Origin: Arthrobacter sp. ZGTC131
GTDB lineage: Bacteria; Actinomycetota; Actinomycetes; Actinomycetales; Micrococcaceae
NCBI RefSeq assembly: GCF_002929275.1
Contig: NZ_PJIK01000018.1
Span: forward strand, 1-64,000
Reading direction: 5' to 3'
DNA length: 64,000 bases
The notes beneath the pieces are model-generated. The model did no database searches and was not told the origin of the DNA. It saw only the letters and a program-made list of their open reading frames with translations. Every line of letters starts with the position of its first letter. Position 1 is the stretch's first letter. Both the position numbers and the translations under genes were made by a program. This document shows positions 43,630 through 52,600 of this stretch, piece by piece.

Positions 43630-45930
43630 TCAGTGGTGGGCGGACTCTTCGAGCCGCGACTCGGCAGGGAGTTTGTTCCATTCGGCCATGAGTTCCCGCT
43701 CGGCCGGCGTGGGAACCAACCCGGCGGGAGCGTAGCCCCTGGACGCCACGGGCGGGTCCTCATGGTCCTGGTGGGCAACGCCGGCAGCCTCGTTGCGGAA
43801 CGCCTTTACGGTGGCGATCAGCGCCGTGATGATGACGATGATGCTCAGCACCACGAAGATCACCGACAGCCACCCCTGGATCATGGTGTTTCGGACCACG
43901 GCCTCCATGGCGGCCACGGTCTTTGCGGTGCCGAATTCCGCTTTGCCGTCCGCCAGTGCCCTGGAGAAGGCGGCGTTGTTGGCGAAGTAGCCAACGGCCG
44001 GGACAGGGGAGAAGATCTTGTGGAAGCTGGCGGTGATAGTCACAACAGCGGCAAATGCCAGCGGAAGCGCCACAATCCACAGGTATTTGAAGGAGCCCCG
44101 CTTCGCCGCGATGGCCATGCAGACCGAAAGGGCAATGGCAGCAAGCAACTGGTTGGCGATGCCGAACAGCGGGAACAGTGTGTTGATGCCGCCCAGGGGG
44201 TCGGTGACGCCCATCAGCAGCACCGCACCCCAGGCTCCGACCATGACAGCCGTGCAGAGCCACGCTCCCGGGCGCCAGGAGTGTTCCTTGAACTTGGGGA
44301 CGAAGTTGCCGATCGAGTCCTGCAGCATGAAGCGGGCCACGCGGGTGCCGGCGTCCACTGCGGTCAGGATGAATAGAGCCTCGAACATGATGGCGAAGTG
44401 GTACCAGAACGCCATCATGGCCGTGCCGCCGATGAACTGCTGCATGATGTGCGCGAGCCCCACAGCCAGCGTCGGCGCACCGCCGGTACGGGACACAATG
44501 CTTTCCTCGCCGACATTGACCGCCGTCTGCGACAGAAGCTCCGGCGTGAGGTTCACACCGGCAAGACCCAGGCTGTTGACCCAGGTAGCGGCCGTTTCCA
44601 CGGTGCCACCAGTGACGGCCGCCGGGGAGTTCATGGCGAAGTACAGTCCGCGGTCGATCGAGATGGCTGCGACCAGGGCCATGATGGCCACGAAGGACTC
44701 CATCAGCATTCCGCCGTAGCCGATGAGGCGGGTCTGGCGTTCCTTTTCGATCAGTTTCGGTGTGGTGCCGGAGGAGATCAGTGCGTGGAAGCCGGACAGC
44801 GCGCCGCAGGCGATGGTGACGAACAGGAACGGGAACAGGGCCCCGGGGAACACTGGCCCGTTTTCCCGGCTGGCAAACTCGCTGAAGGCCGGGACGGTGA
44901 TTTCGGGGCGGACCACGATGATGGCCAGCGCCAGCATGACGATGACGCCGATCTTCATGAACGTGGAGAGGTAGTCCCGGGGAGCCAACAGGAGCCACAC
45001 GGGAAGGATCGCGGCGATGAAGCCATAGACGATGAGGCCCCACGCGATGGTGACCTTGTCCAGGTGGAAGAAGGCCGCACCCCACTCGGTCTCCGCGACG
45101 ATCCCGCCGCCGATGATGGCGGCCATGAGCAGGACGAAGCCGATGAGTGAAACTTCCAAGACCTTGCCGGGCCGGATGAAGCGCAGGTACACGCCCATAA
45201 AGAGCGCGATCGGGATGGTCATGCCCACGGAGAAGACGCCCCATGGGCTTTCACCGAGGGCGTTGACGACGACGAGCGCCAGGATCGCGACGATGATCAC
45301 CATGATGAGCAGCGTGGCGATGAGGGCGGCCGTGCCGCCGAGGACGCCGAGTTCCTCGCGGGCCATCTGGCCCAGCGAGCGGCCTCCGCGCCGCATGGAG
45401 AAGAACAGGACCAGGTAGTCCTGGACGGCTCCGGCAAGTACGACGCCGATGATGATCCAGATAGTGCCCGGCAGGTAGCCCATCTGGGCCGCGATGACGG
45501 GTCCCACGAGAGGACCGGCACCTGCGATGGCGGCAAAGTGGTGGCCGAACAGGACGTTGCGGTCCGTGCGGACGTAGTCTTTACCGTCTGCCTTGTATTC
45601 GGCTGGGGTGGCACGGCGGTCGTTGGGCCTGGTGATATAGCGTTCGATCACCTTCGAGTAGAAGCGGTAGCCGATGAGGTAGGTACACACCGAGGCAAAC
45701 ACGAACCAGATCGCGTTCACCGTTTCACCCCGGATGATCGCGAGCATGAACCAGGCAACGCCGCCGAGCAGCGCTATCGCCGCCCAGATCGCAATCTTCG
45801 TGGGCGTCCACTTTTTCTCTTCCGCTTCACGGACGGCATCGTCCACGGCGGTCGGCGGCAGCGATGGATCCGGCGTCAGTTCCAGATCCTCGTCCGTCGT
45901 CCGAGCCCTGCCGCCAGGCATGCTGCTCAT
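43630..45930 (-). CDS. cstA: Carbon starvation protein A (CstA-type transporter)
   Basis: A 766-residue inner-membrane protein with about 16-18 hydrophobic segments. It carries the CstA signatures HHFAAIAGAGPLVGPVIAAQ, IACGALSGFHALISSGTTPK and the C-terminal LFGIANQLLAAIALSV. Relatives import pyruvate or peptides in E. coli; the substrate here is not proven. ATG 45930 has a strong AGGAGGAG ribosome-binding site. It heads the operon cstA-ybdD-GNAT, and a PadR regulator gene lies upstream in the same direction. Confidence 0.93.
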   Translation of the reverse strand: MSSMPGGRARTTDEDLELTPDPSLPPTAVDDAVREAEEKKWTPTKIAIWAAIALLGGVAWFMLAIIRGETVNAIWFVFASVCTYLIGYRFYSKVIERYITRPNDRRATPAEYKADGKDYVRTDRNVLFGHHFAAIAGAGPLVGPVIAAQMGYLPGTIWIIIGVVLAGAVQDYLVLFFSMRRGGRSLGQMAREELGVLGGTAALIATLLIMVIIVAILALVVVNALGESPWGVFSVGMTIPIALFMGVYLRFIRPGKVLEVSLIGFVLLMAAIIGGGIVAETEWGAAFFHLDKVTIAWGLIVYGFIAAILPVWLLLAPRDYLSTFMKIGVIVMLALAIIVVRPEITVPAFSEFASRENGPVFPGALFPFLFVTIACGALSGFHALISSGTTPKLIEKERQTRLIGYGGMLMESFVAIMALVAAISIDRGLYFAMNSPAAVTGGTVETAATWVNSLGLAGVNLTPELLSQTAVNVGEESIVSRTGGAPTLAVGLAHIMQQFIGGTAMMAFWYHFAIMFEALFILTAVDAGTRVARFMLQDSIGNFVPKFKEHSWRPGAWLCTAVMVGAWGAVLLMGVTDPLGGINTLFPLFGIANQLLAAIALSVCMAIAAKRGSFKYLWIVALPLAFAAVVTITASFHKIFSPVPAVGYFANNAAFSRALADGKAEFGTAKTVAAMEAVVRNTMIQGWLSVIFVVLSIIVIITALIATVKAFRNEAAGVAHQDHEDPPVASRGYAPAGLVPTPAERELMAEWNKLPAESRLEESAHH

Positions 45931-46093
45931 GTCTCCTCCTCGAGATAAAAAATTGTGATAACCCTCTCAAGCGCACCCTACCAATGGGCGCCAACAATCG
46001 GTACGCACAATTGCAAGGTGCCGCCGGACGAAGCGCTAAGCGGTGCAGCCGAGGCGGTGAACGGGGGCTGTTGGCGCCGCTGGACGTCATGGT

Positions 46094-46702
46094 TCAACGC
46101 CGTGTCTCCGCGTTGAGCAAGGCGGACTCTTCCGTGACCCCGTTGGCCGTCTTGCGTGCTGCACCCTGGGTTCCGGCCGCCGAGAGCTGGACCATCCGGG
46201 CCTCGCAGAGATCCAGCCAGCGGACCTCCGCCTCGGTCTGGAATATGAGCGAATCCAGCACCAGCAGCCAGGCCGTGTCTCCCGGGCGCTGGCTGGCGGC
46301 TGTATCGCGCCGGGACTTCGTGTAATCCTGCAGGGCCCGCATGGACGCCACGCGCTGGGCCTGGATGATGGCGGCCACGTCCACGCCGGGCAGCGTGATG
46401 GCCAGCGCCAGCTTGATGGCGAGCTCGTTCCGCGGCGGATTGCTCCGCTCCACCGGCGAGGCGAACCAGCCCCGGACCTCGGCCTTGCCGGCGGCCGTAA
46501 TGCTGTAGACCACGTGGCCTTCGCCGTCGCCGCCGTCGTTGCTGACGAGGCCGTCGCGTTCGAGGCGGTCCAGGGTGGTGTAGACCTGCCCGATGTTCAG
46601 CGGCCAGGTGGACCCGGTGCGGTCCTCGAATTCGACCCGGAGCTGGTAGCCGTAACGCGGCTGGTCCTGCAACAGGGCGAGGAGGCTGTGGCGGATGGAC
46701 AT
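46094..46702 (-). CDS. PadR-family transcriptional regulator
   Basis: A 202-residue repressor-type protein. The winged helix (residues 1-95: SLLALLQDQPRYGYQLRVEF, VYTTLDRLERDGLV) is of PadR type; a helical C-terminal domain (Vir_act_alpha_C-like) mediates dimerisation. ATG 46702, with AAGGAG upstream. Two palindromes (ATAC-N3-GTAT) lie at its promoter, suggesting autoregulation. The regulated effector gene is unclear; cstA downstream and the quinone oxidoreductase upstream are candidates. Confidence 0.9.
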   Translation of the reverse strand: MSIRHSLLALLQDQPRYGYQLRVEFEDRTGSTWPLNIGQVYTTLDRLERDGLVSNDGGDGEGHVVYSITAAGKAEVRGWFASPVERSNPPRNELAIKLALAITLPGVDVAAIIQAQRVASMRALQDYTKSRRDTAASQRPGDTAWLLVLDSLIFQTEAEVRWLDLCEARMVQLSAAGTQGAARKTANGVTEESALLNAETRR

Positions 46703-46748
46703 CTTGCTCCTTGGCTAGGAAGGCCGCGGCACGCCCAGGCCCCTGTGC

Positions 46749-46805
46749 ATACCGCGTATGGGCCGAGCCTAATCGGACCGTAAGGGTCAGGGCAATACCG
46801 GGTAT
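46749..46805. promoter_or_regulatory. Twin operator-like palindromes at the padR promoter
   Basis: ATACCGCGTAT (46749-46759) and ATACCGGGTAT (46795-46805) share the form ATAC-N3-GTAT, with centres 46 bases apart. Between them, on the minus strand, lies a possible promoter: TTGCCC, 18 bases, TAGGCT. PadR proteins often repress their own gene through such dyads (established for the family); that these two are the sites is inference. Confidence 0.6.
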
Positions 46806-46847
46806 GCATAAGGTGCAGTCGGTGCCGCTGGCGCCGGCGCCCGCCGG

Positions 46848-47831
46848 CTACATGACCAGCAGGATCTTGCCCACGTGGTCGCCGGTGTCGAAGTACTCAT
46901 GGGCTGCCCGGACCTGGTCCAGCGGAAACGTCTTTGCCACGAGGGGGTGGATCCGCCCGTCCGCGATAAGGGGCCAGACGGACTCCCGTACGGCCGTCAT
47001 GATCACGCCCTTCTCTTCGACCGGCCTCGGCCTGAGAGCTGTGGCGACGACGGCGGCGCGTTTCCGCAGCAGCTGTCCCAGATCCAGTTCGCCTTTGGCT
47101 CCGCCCTGCAGGCCGATGACGATGAGGCGGCCGTAGTCTGCGAGGGCATCGACATTCTGCTGCAGGTACTTGGCGCCAACGACGTCCAGGATCACGTCCG
47201 CACCCTTGCCGCCGTTTTGGGTCCGGAGGCTTTCGGCAAAATTCTCCTCGGCATAGTTAATGGCGATGTCGGCCCCGAGGAAGGCTTTGGCGGTGCTGAC
47301 CTTCTCGTCGGTACCGGCCGTTGCGGCGACAGTGGCGCCGATGGCCTTCGCGAACTGGATGGCCATGGTGCCGATGCCGCCGGTGGCGCCGTGAATCAGG
47401 ACGGTCTCGCCGGCCTGCAGCTGCGCGGTCATGATCAGGTTCGAGTACACAGTCGCGGACACTTCCGGGAGGGCCGCTGCGGTAACCAGGTCGACGCCGT
47501 CGGGAATCCTCACCACCTGCTCGGAGCGGACCGCGACCTGCTGCGCGTAGCCGCCGCCCGCCAGCAAGGCCACCACCTTGTCTCCGATGGAAAACGGTTT
47601 GGTGACTCCCGGACCGAATCCGGCGATGCGGCCGGAAACTTCCAGGCCCGGAATGTCCGAGGCGCCGGGAGGCGGCGGGTAGAAGCCTTTCCGCTGCTGC
47701 ACGTCGGCGCGGTTGAGGCCAGCGGCCACGACGTCGATCAGGACCTCGCCCTCGCCCGGAACCGGGGCGGGCACGTCGCGGACTTCCAGCTTTTCGGGCC
47801 CGCCCGGCTCCGAGATGTAGACGGCTTTCAT
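46848..47831 (-). CDS. NADPH:quinone oxidoreductase (zinc-free MDR family)
   Basis: A 327-residue protein. GLNRADVQQRKGFYPPPPG is the quinone-oxidoreductase N-terminal signature, and VLIHGATGGIGTMAIQFAKA the nucleotide-binding loop. The catalytic zinc ligands of alcohol dehydrogenases are missing, so it is a QOR-type enzyme (PIG3-like). It ends 145 bases from padR, in the same direction. ATG 47831. Confidence 0.9.
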   Translation of the reverse strand: MKAVYISEPGGPEKLEVRDVPAPVPGEGEVLIDVVAAGLNRADVQQRKGFYPPPPGASDIPGLEVSGRIAGFGPGVTKPFSIGDKVVALLAGGGYAQQVAVRSEQVVRIPDGVDLVTAAALPEVSATVYSNLIMTAQLQAGETVLIHGATGGIGTMAIQFAKAIGATVAATAGTDEKVSTAKAFLGADIAINYAEENFAESLRTQNGGKGADVILDVVGAKYLQQNVDALADYGRLIVIGLQGGAKGELDLGQLLRKRAAVVATALRPRPVEEKGVIMTAVRESVWPLIADGRIHPLVAKTFPLDQVRAAHEYFDTGDHVGKILLVM

Positions 47832-47945
47832 GGAGAACTCCCGATTTCCTAGCTGATTACTGCCCCAAAATTAGTGTGCACCGGCAGCAACCGCCACACA
47901 GCGGTTTTTGTTGCAGCCAACTGCCTATGAAACACTACTAGTTAG

Positions 47946-48033
47946 GGAAGGTTGTCCGAGCGGCCGAAGGAGCTGGTCTTGAAAACCAGTGTGCGGTAAC
48001 CCCGTACCAAGAGTTCGAATCTCTTACCTTCCG
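47946..48033 (+). tRNA. tRNA-Ser (TGA)
   Basis: An 88-base class II tRNA. The acceptor GGAAGGT pairs with ACCTTCC (48026-48032), with discriminator G. Anticodon stem CTGGT/ACCAG with anticodon TGA. It has a long variable arm (TGTGCGGTAACCCCGTACC) and T-arm AAGAG/CTCTT. CCA is not encoded. Confidence 0.96.
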
Positions 48034-48057
48034 CGCAGTGCAGTCAGAGCACAAAGT

Positions 48058-48100
48058 AGGGCCGGTTTGGGCCAATCGAAAGGTTGGTCCGGCCGGCCCT
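48058..48100 (+). terminator. Possible terminator after tRNA-Ser
   Basis: AGGGCCGG (48058-48065) and CCGGCCCT (48093-48100) enclose an inner hairpin with a GAAA loop. The T run is poor (TCTGCG). It lies 25 bases after the tRNA. Confidence 0.5.
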
Positions 48101-48294
48101 TCTGCGTAGGCAAGTAGACCCGCAGCCGGCTGCTCCAAAAGCAGGTAGACCGAGTACCTGCTCAGCAGAAAACGAGTACGCGCCACGCATGCGCAGACCC
48201 CTGCCGAGGGCGTTCACTGGAATCAGCATTACTCCTTCCTCCGAAAGCGGGAAAGAGCCTCAGCATCGCAGCGATTTGGGGGAGGTTCGCCGTC

Positions 48295-48426
48295 ATGAGT
48301 AGATCTGACAAGCAGAGCCTGAGGTACTCGGATTACTACTGGTGCATGTCCCTGAAAGACTTCATTGAGTGGGTCGAAGCGGACGACGACCAGGAACCGG
48401 CAACGTCGTATTCGGACCAGCGCTGA
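48295..48426 (+). CDS. 43-residue hypothetical protein
   Basis: ATG 48295 preceded by GGGGGAGG (nine bases) opens a frame of 43 codons ending with TGA at 48424-48426. The protein starts MSRSDKQSLRYSDYYWCMSL and ends in an acidic segment (WVEADDDQEPATSYSDQR). The aromatic YYWC and the acidic tail are not typical of random sequence. No known family. The strong ribosome-binding site is the main evidence. Confidence 0.5.
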   Translation: MSRSDKQSLRYSDYYWCMSLKDFIEWVEADDDQEPATSYSDQR

Positions 48427-48531
48427 CGCCTGACCATTGAAACTGTCACACCCCCGGCATAGTGTCGATCCTGTCTCCATGACCGCCACGACGTGCAGAA
48501 ACTTCTCTGCGCACCACACCAGGAGCTGATC

Positions 48532-49398
48532 ATGCCTACACCTGACATCACGCCCGGCGCACCATGCTGGATTGACCTCATGACCTCCGATCCCGATCAA
48601 GCCAAGCGCTTCTATGCCGAACTGTTCGGCTGGGAATTCCAGACCGGGGACCAGGAAAAATACGGCGGCTACATCACGGCTGCCAAGAACGGCAAGTCCG
48701 TTGCGGGAATCATGCAGAAGCAGGAAGACCAGGCAGGCATGCCGGACATGTGGTCCACCTACCTGCGCACCGATGATGCCGCCGCCACGGCCGCCGCGGT
48801 CACGGCCAACGGCGGCCAGGTCTACATGGAGCCCATGGATATTCCGGAACAGGGCCACATGGCATTCTTCGGAGATGCCTCCGGTGCCGCGATCGGCGTC
48901 TGGCAGCCGCGTGAAATGCGCGGCTACGAGCTTGTCGCCGAACCCGGCACACCTGCCTGGCACGAGCTTCACACCAAGGACTACGCAACTGCCGTGAAGT
49001 TCTATGAGGACGTCTTCGGATGGGACACCGAGGTCATGAGTGATACGCCCGAGTTCCGCTACACCACCCTGGGCGCTGGCCGGGAGGCGAAGGCCGGCAT
49101 CATGGATGCGTCCGGCTATCTTCCCGCCGAGGTCCCGTCCAACTGGCAGATCTACTTCGCCGTGGAGGACACCGACGCGTCCATCGAGCAGGCCGTTGGC
49201 ATGGGTGCAACCCTCGTGGACGGACCGGACGATACGCCCTTCGGACGGCTGGCCACCCTGGCTGATCCCACCGGCGCCATGTTCAAGATCATCCAGGACA
49301 CCGGCCAGGGCGCTGAGGCCCAGTCCGATGCCGTGGCTGAACAGTCGGCCGAGGCCGTCGCGCAGCCCACCGCAGGCGCACAGACCGCGGGCGCCTGA
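48532..49398 (+). CDS. VOC-family protein with two glyoxalase-like domains
   Basis: A 288-residue protein with two VOC modules: ITPGAPCWIDLMTSDPDQAK with FYAELFGWEF (residues 5-120), and GTPAWHELHTKDYATAVKFYEDVFGWD (130-255). The C-terminus is a disordered Ala/Glu/Gln tail. Members include metal-dependent enzymes and binding proteins for antibiotics; the role is unknown. I chose ATG 48532 because AGGAG is six bases upstream; the upstream frame is an extension without family character. Confidence 0.88.
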   Translation: MPTPDITPGAPCWIDLMTSDPDQAKRFYAELFGWEFQTGDQEKYGGYITAAKNGKSVAGIMQKQEDQAGMPDMWSTYLRTDDAAATAAAVTANGGQVYMEPMDIPEQGHMAFFGDASGAAIGVWQPREMRGYELVAEPGTPAWHELHTKDYATAVKFYEDVFGWDTEVMSDTPEFRYTTLGAGREAKAGIMDASGYLPAEVPSNWQIYFAVEDTDASIEQAVGMGATLVDGPDDTPFGRLATLADPTGAMFKIIQDTGQGAEAQSDAVAEQSAEAVAQPTAGAQTAGA

Positions 49399-49448
49399 GA
49401 TCGCCGGGGCGTGAGCCCTTCCGCCCCAAAGTAAATTCACCGAACACA

Positions 49449-49486
49449 TACCGGCCGGTCGCTTCCCTGGAAGCTACCGGCCGGTA
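49449..49486 (+). terminator. Terminator after the VOC gene
   Basis: TACCGGCCGGTCGCTTCC (49449-49466) and GGAAGCTACCGGCCGGTA (49469-49486) form a long stem, followed by GTCTTTGT. Confidence 0.75.
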
Positions 49487-49688
49487 GTCTTTGTGCTGGC
49501 CGGGAGCGGGCGTTCCCCTGGGGAGCGTTCCGCCACATGCACGCACCATCAACCTTGCGTTCATCCAGCCCTGCTGTGATGTGCCGGAAACCGCTTCACC
49601 ACAACGCGGAGCCGGCACTTCTGTTGGTTCTACCCCGTCAATTCCATCGGGTCCCTTACCAGGGACACCTTAGTGAAAGCCAGAGCGG

Positions 49689-52600
49689 ATGCACCGTACA
49701 CCTTGGAAATTCACGCTGGGCGCAGCCTTGTCCGCGGGGCTCATTGCCCCGCTGATGGCTGTCCCCGCCGTTGCAGTGGAGGTCTCGCCGGCCGCTGCAG
49801 GATCATCACCCGTCATCATCAACGAGGCCTACGTCAACGGCGGCAGCACCGGGGCTGCCTACAAGAACAAATTCATCGAGCTCTACAACGCTTCCGAAGC
49901 CGCGGTGTCACTGGACGGCTGGTCCCTCCAGTACCGCTCCAGCGGAGGCACGGGTGTTCCGAGCACCGTCACCCCGCTGACGGGCACCGTTCCCGCCCGG
50001 GGCTATTACCTGCTCAAGGGCGGCAGCAACGGAACTTCGGGCCTGGACCTCCCCGCTGCCGACGTCGTGGCCACCGGATTCAACCCCGCCGCAGGGGGCG
50101 GAACAGTCGTCCTCGCCACACAGCCCACGGCAATCAACCCCCTTGCCACCGGCTCGGTCGTTGAGCCGGAAAATGTGGCCGATCTCCTCGGCTATGGTTC
50201 CTCCAACACCTTTGAAACGCAGGCTTCCACCGCACCGGCGGGCACCGGGGACGTGAAGAGCCTTAACCGCAGCAACGGCGCGGACAGCAACAACAACTCC
50301 GCGGACTTCACGCTCGGCGCCGGCATCACGCCGAAGGCGGCCAATGGCACCGGAAACCCCGGCCCGGTGGAGCCCGGGCCGGTGGATCCGGGGCCGGTGG
50401 ATCCGGGGCCGGTCACGCCGCCCGCTGTCAGGACCATCGCAGAAATCCAGGGCACTGGCTCGGCGAGCCCGCTCGCCGGATCGTCCGTCACCACGCGCGG
50501 CAAGGTCACGGCGACTTTTCCGACCGGCGGCTTTGCCGGCTTCTACCTCCAGACCGCCGGAACCGGCGGGGACCTGACGCCGGCCAACCACACGGCGTCG
50601 GACGCTGTCTTCGTCTACTCGCCGTCCACGGTCAGCTCTGTTCAAATCGGCGACTACGTCGAAATCACGGGCACCGTCTCGGAATTCTTTAACATGACCC
50701 AGGTAACCGTTGCGGCCGCCGCAGACCTGAAAAAGCTCACCGAGGCGGGGCCGGAGGTCAAGGCCACCGGCTTTGCCCTTCCGGCCGGCGAAGCCTTCCG
50801 CGAATCCCTCGAGGCGATGCTGCTGGCACCGCAGGGGCCCGTGACGGTCACCGACAACTATGCGCTGAACCAGTACGGCGAGGTCGGCCTGGCCGGCGGA
50901 ACTACACCGCTGGAACAGCCCACCGCCGTCGCTGCCTACGGCTCCGCCGAATACGCGGCCACTGTTGCTGATAATGCCGCCCGCGCCATCAAGCTCGACG
51001 ACGGCGCCAGCACCAACTTCCTCAAGGACGCCGCGTCCAAGGCCCAGCCGCTGCCCTACCTGACCGTCTCGGATCACGTCCGCGTGGGTTCTCCGGTGAC
51101 CTTCAAGACCAACGTGGTGCTCGGCTTCGCCAACAACGCCTGGAAGTTCCAGCCACTGACCCACCTGAGGCCAGCCAACGCGGACACCGTCCAGCCCGCA
51201 AGCTTCGGCCCTACCCGTGGGGCTGCCCCGGCGGCTGTGGGAGGCAACCTGAAGCTGGCCTCGTTCAATGTGCTGAACTACTTTCCGACCACCGGGGACC
51301 AGATCCCCGGCTGCACCTTCTACACGGACCGCGACGGTAACCCGATTACCGTCAAGGACGGGTGCAACGTCCGGGGCGCCGCGAACGCCGCGAACCTCCA
51401 GCGCCAGCAGGACAAGATCGTCGCGGCCATCACCAAAACCGGCGCCGACGTGGTCTCCCTCATGGAGGTTGAAAACTCGGCCCAGTTTGGCAAGAACCGC
51501 GACGACGCCCTGGCCAAGCTGGTGGAGGCGCTGAACATAGCCACCCCGGGTATCTGGGACTATGTCCGCACCCCCGCCAACGCTCCCCCGCTGGCGGACG
51601 AGGACATGATCCGCACGGCATTCATCTTCAAGAAGGCCGCAGCGGAACCGGTCGGCGAATCCATGATTCACAACGACACCGCGGCCTTTGCCGCTGCCCG
51701 GAAGCCGCTGGCCCAGGTCTTCAAGCCGGCGGGCGCCGCAGATGACAAGAAGTTCATCGCGATCGCCAACCACTTCAAGTCCAAGGGGTCGGCAGCGACT
51801 CCTGATGACGCTGACAAGGGCCAGGGCGCCTCCAACATGGCCCGCACGGCGCAGGCCAAGTCCCTGCTGGCCTTCGCCGACGGACTGAAAACGTCCAAGG
51901 GCACGGACAAGGTCTTCCTGATGGGCGACTTCAATGCCTACGCCAAAGAAGATCCCATGAACGTCCTCGCCGCAGCCGGTTACGTGAACCAGGACGGGAA
52001 AGCCAGGAACGCCGACGGCAGCGCCAAGCACTCGTATCTCTTCGGCGGGCTGGTGGGTTCACTGGACCACATCCTGGCCTCCCCGGCCGCCGATGCAGTG
52101 GTGACGGGAGCCGACATCTGGAACATCAACTCCGTGGAGTCAGTGGCGCTGGAATACAGCAGGTATAACAACAATGTGACCAACTACTATGTTCCGGACC
52201 CGTACCGGGCCAGCGACCACGACCCCGTGGTGGTGGGCCTGGACCTGCCTGCCGCACCTGTCACACCGGCCACCGTGGACTTGAACTTCCTCGGCATCAA
52301 CGACTTCCACGGCCGCATCGACACCAACACGGTGCTGTTCGCCGGAACCATCGAGAAGTTGCGCGCCGCCGCCGCGCCCGGGGCCACCGCCTTCCTCTCC
52401 GCTGGTGACAACATCGGGGCCTCGCTGTTCGCGTCCTCCGTCGCCAGGGACCAGCCCACCATCGACGTCCTGAACACGCTGGAGCTGAAGGCCTCCGCAG
52501 TGGGCAACCACGAGTTCGACGGCGGCTGGGCCGACTTGCGCGACCGCATCGCTGCTGGCGGCAGCAACGCAAAGTTCCCCTACCTCGGCGCCAACGTCTA

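Noticed and set aside
31890-48033. tRNA genes as attachment sites of an integrated element
   Set aside because: No integrase or direct repeat of the tRNA 3' end is seen near any of the three tRNAs.
49908-52031. A 707-codon minus-strand frame opposite the nuclease gene
   Set aside because: Pure shadow of a protein with signal peptide and several recognised domains.
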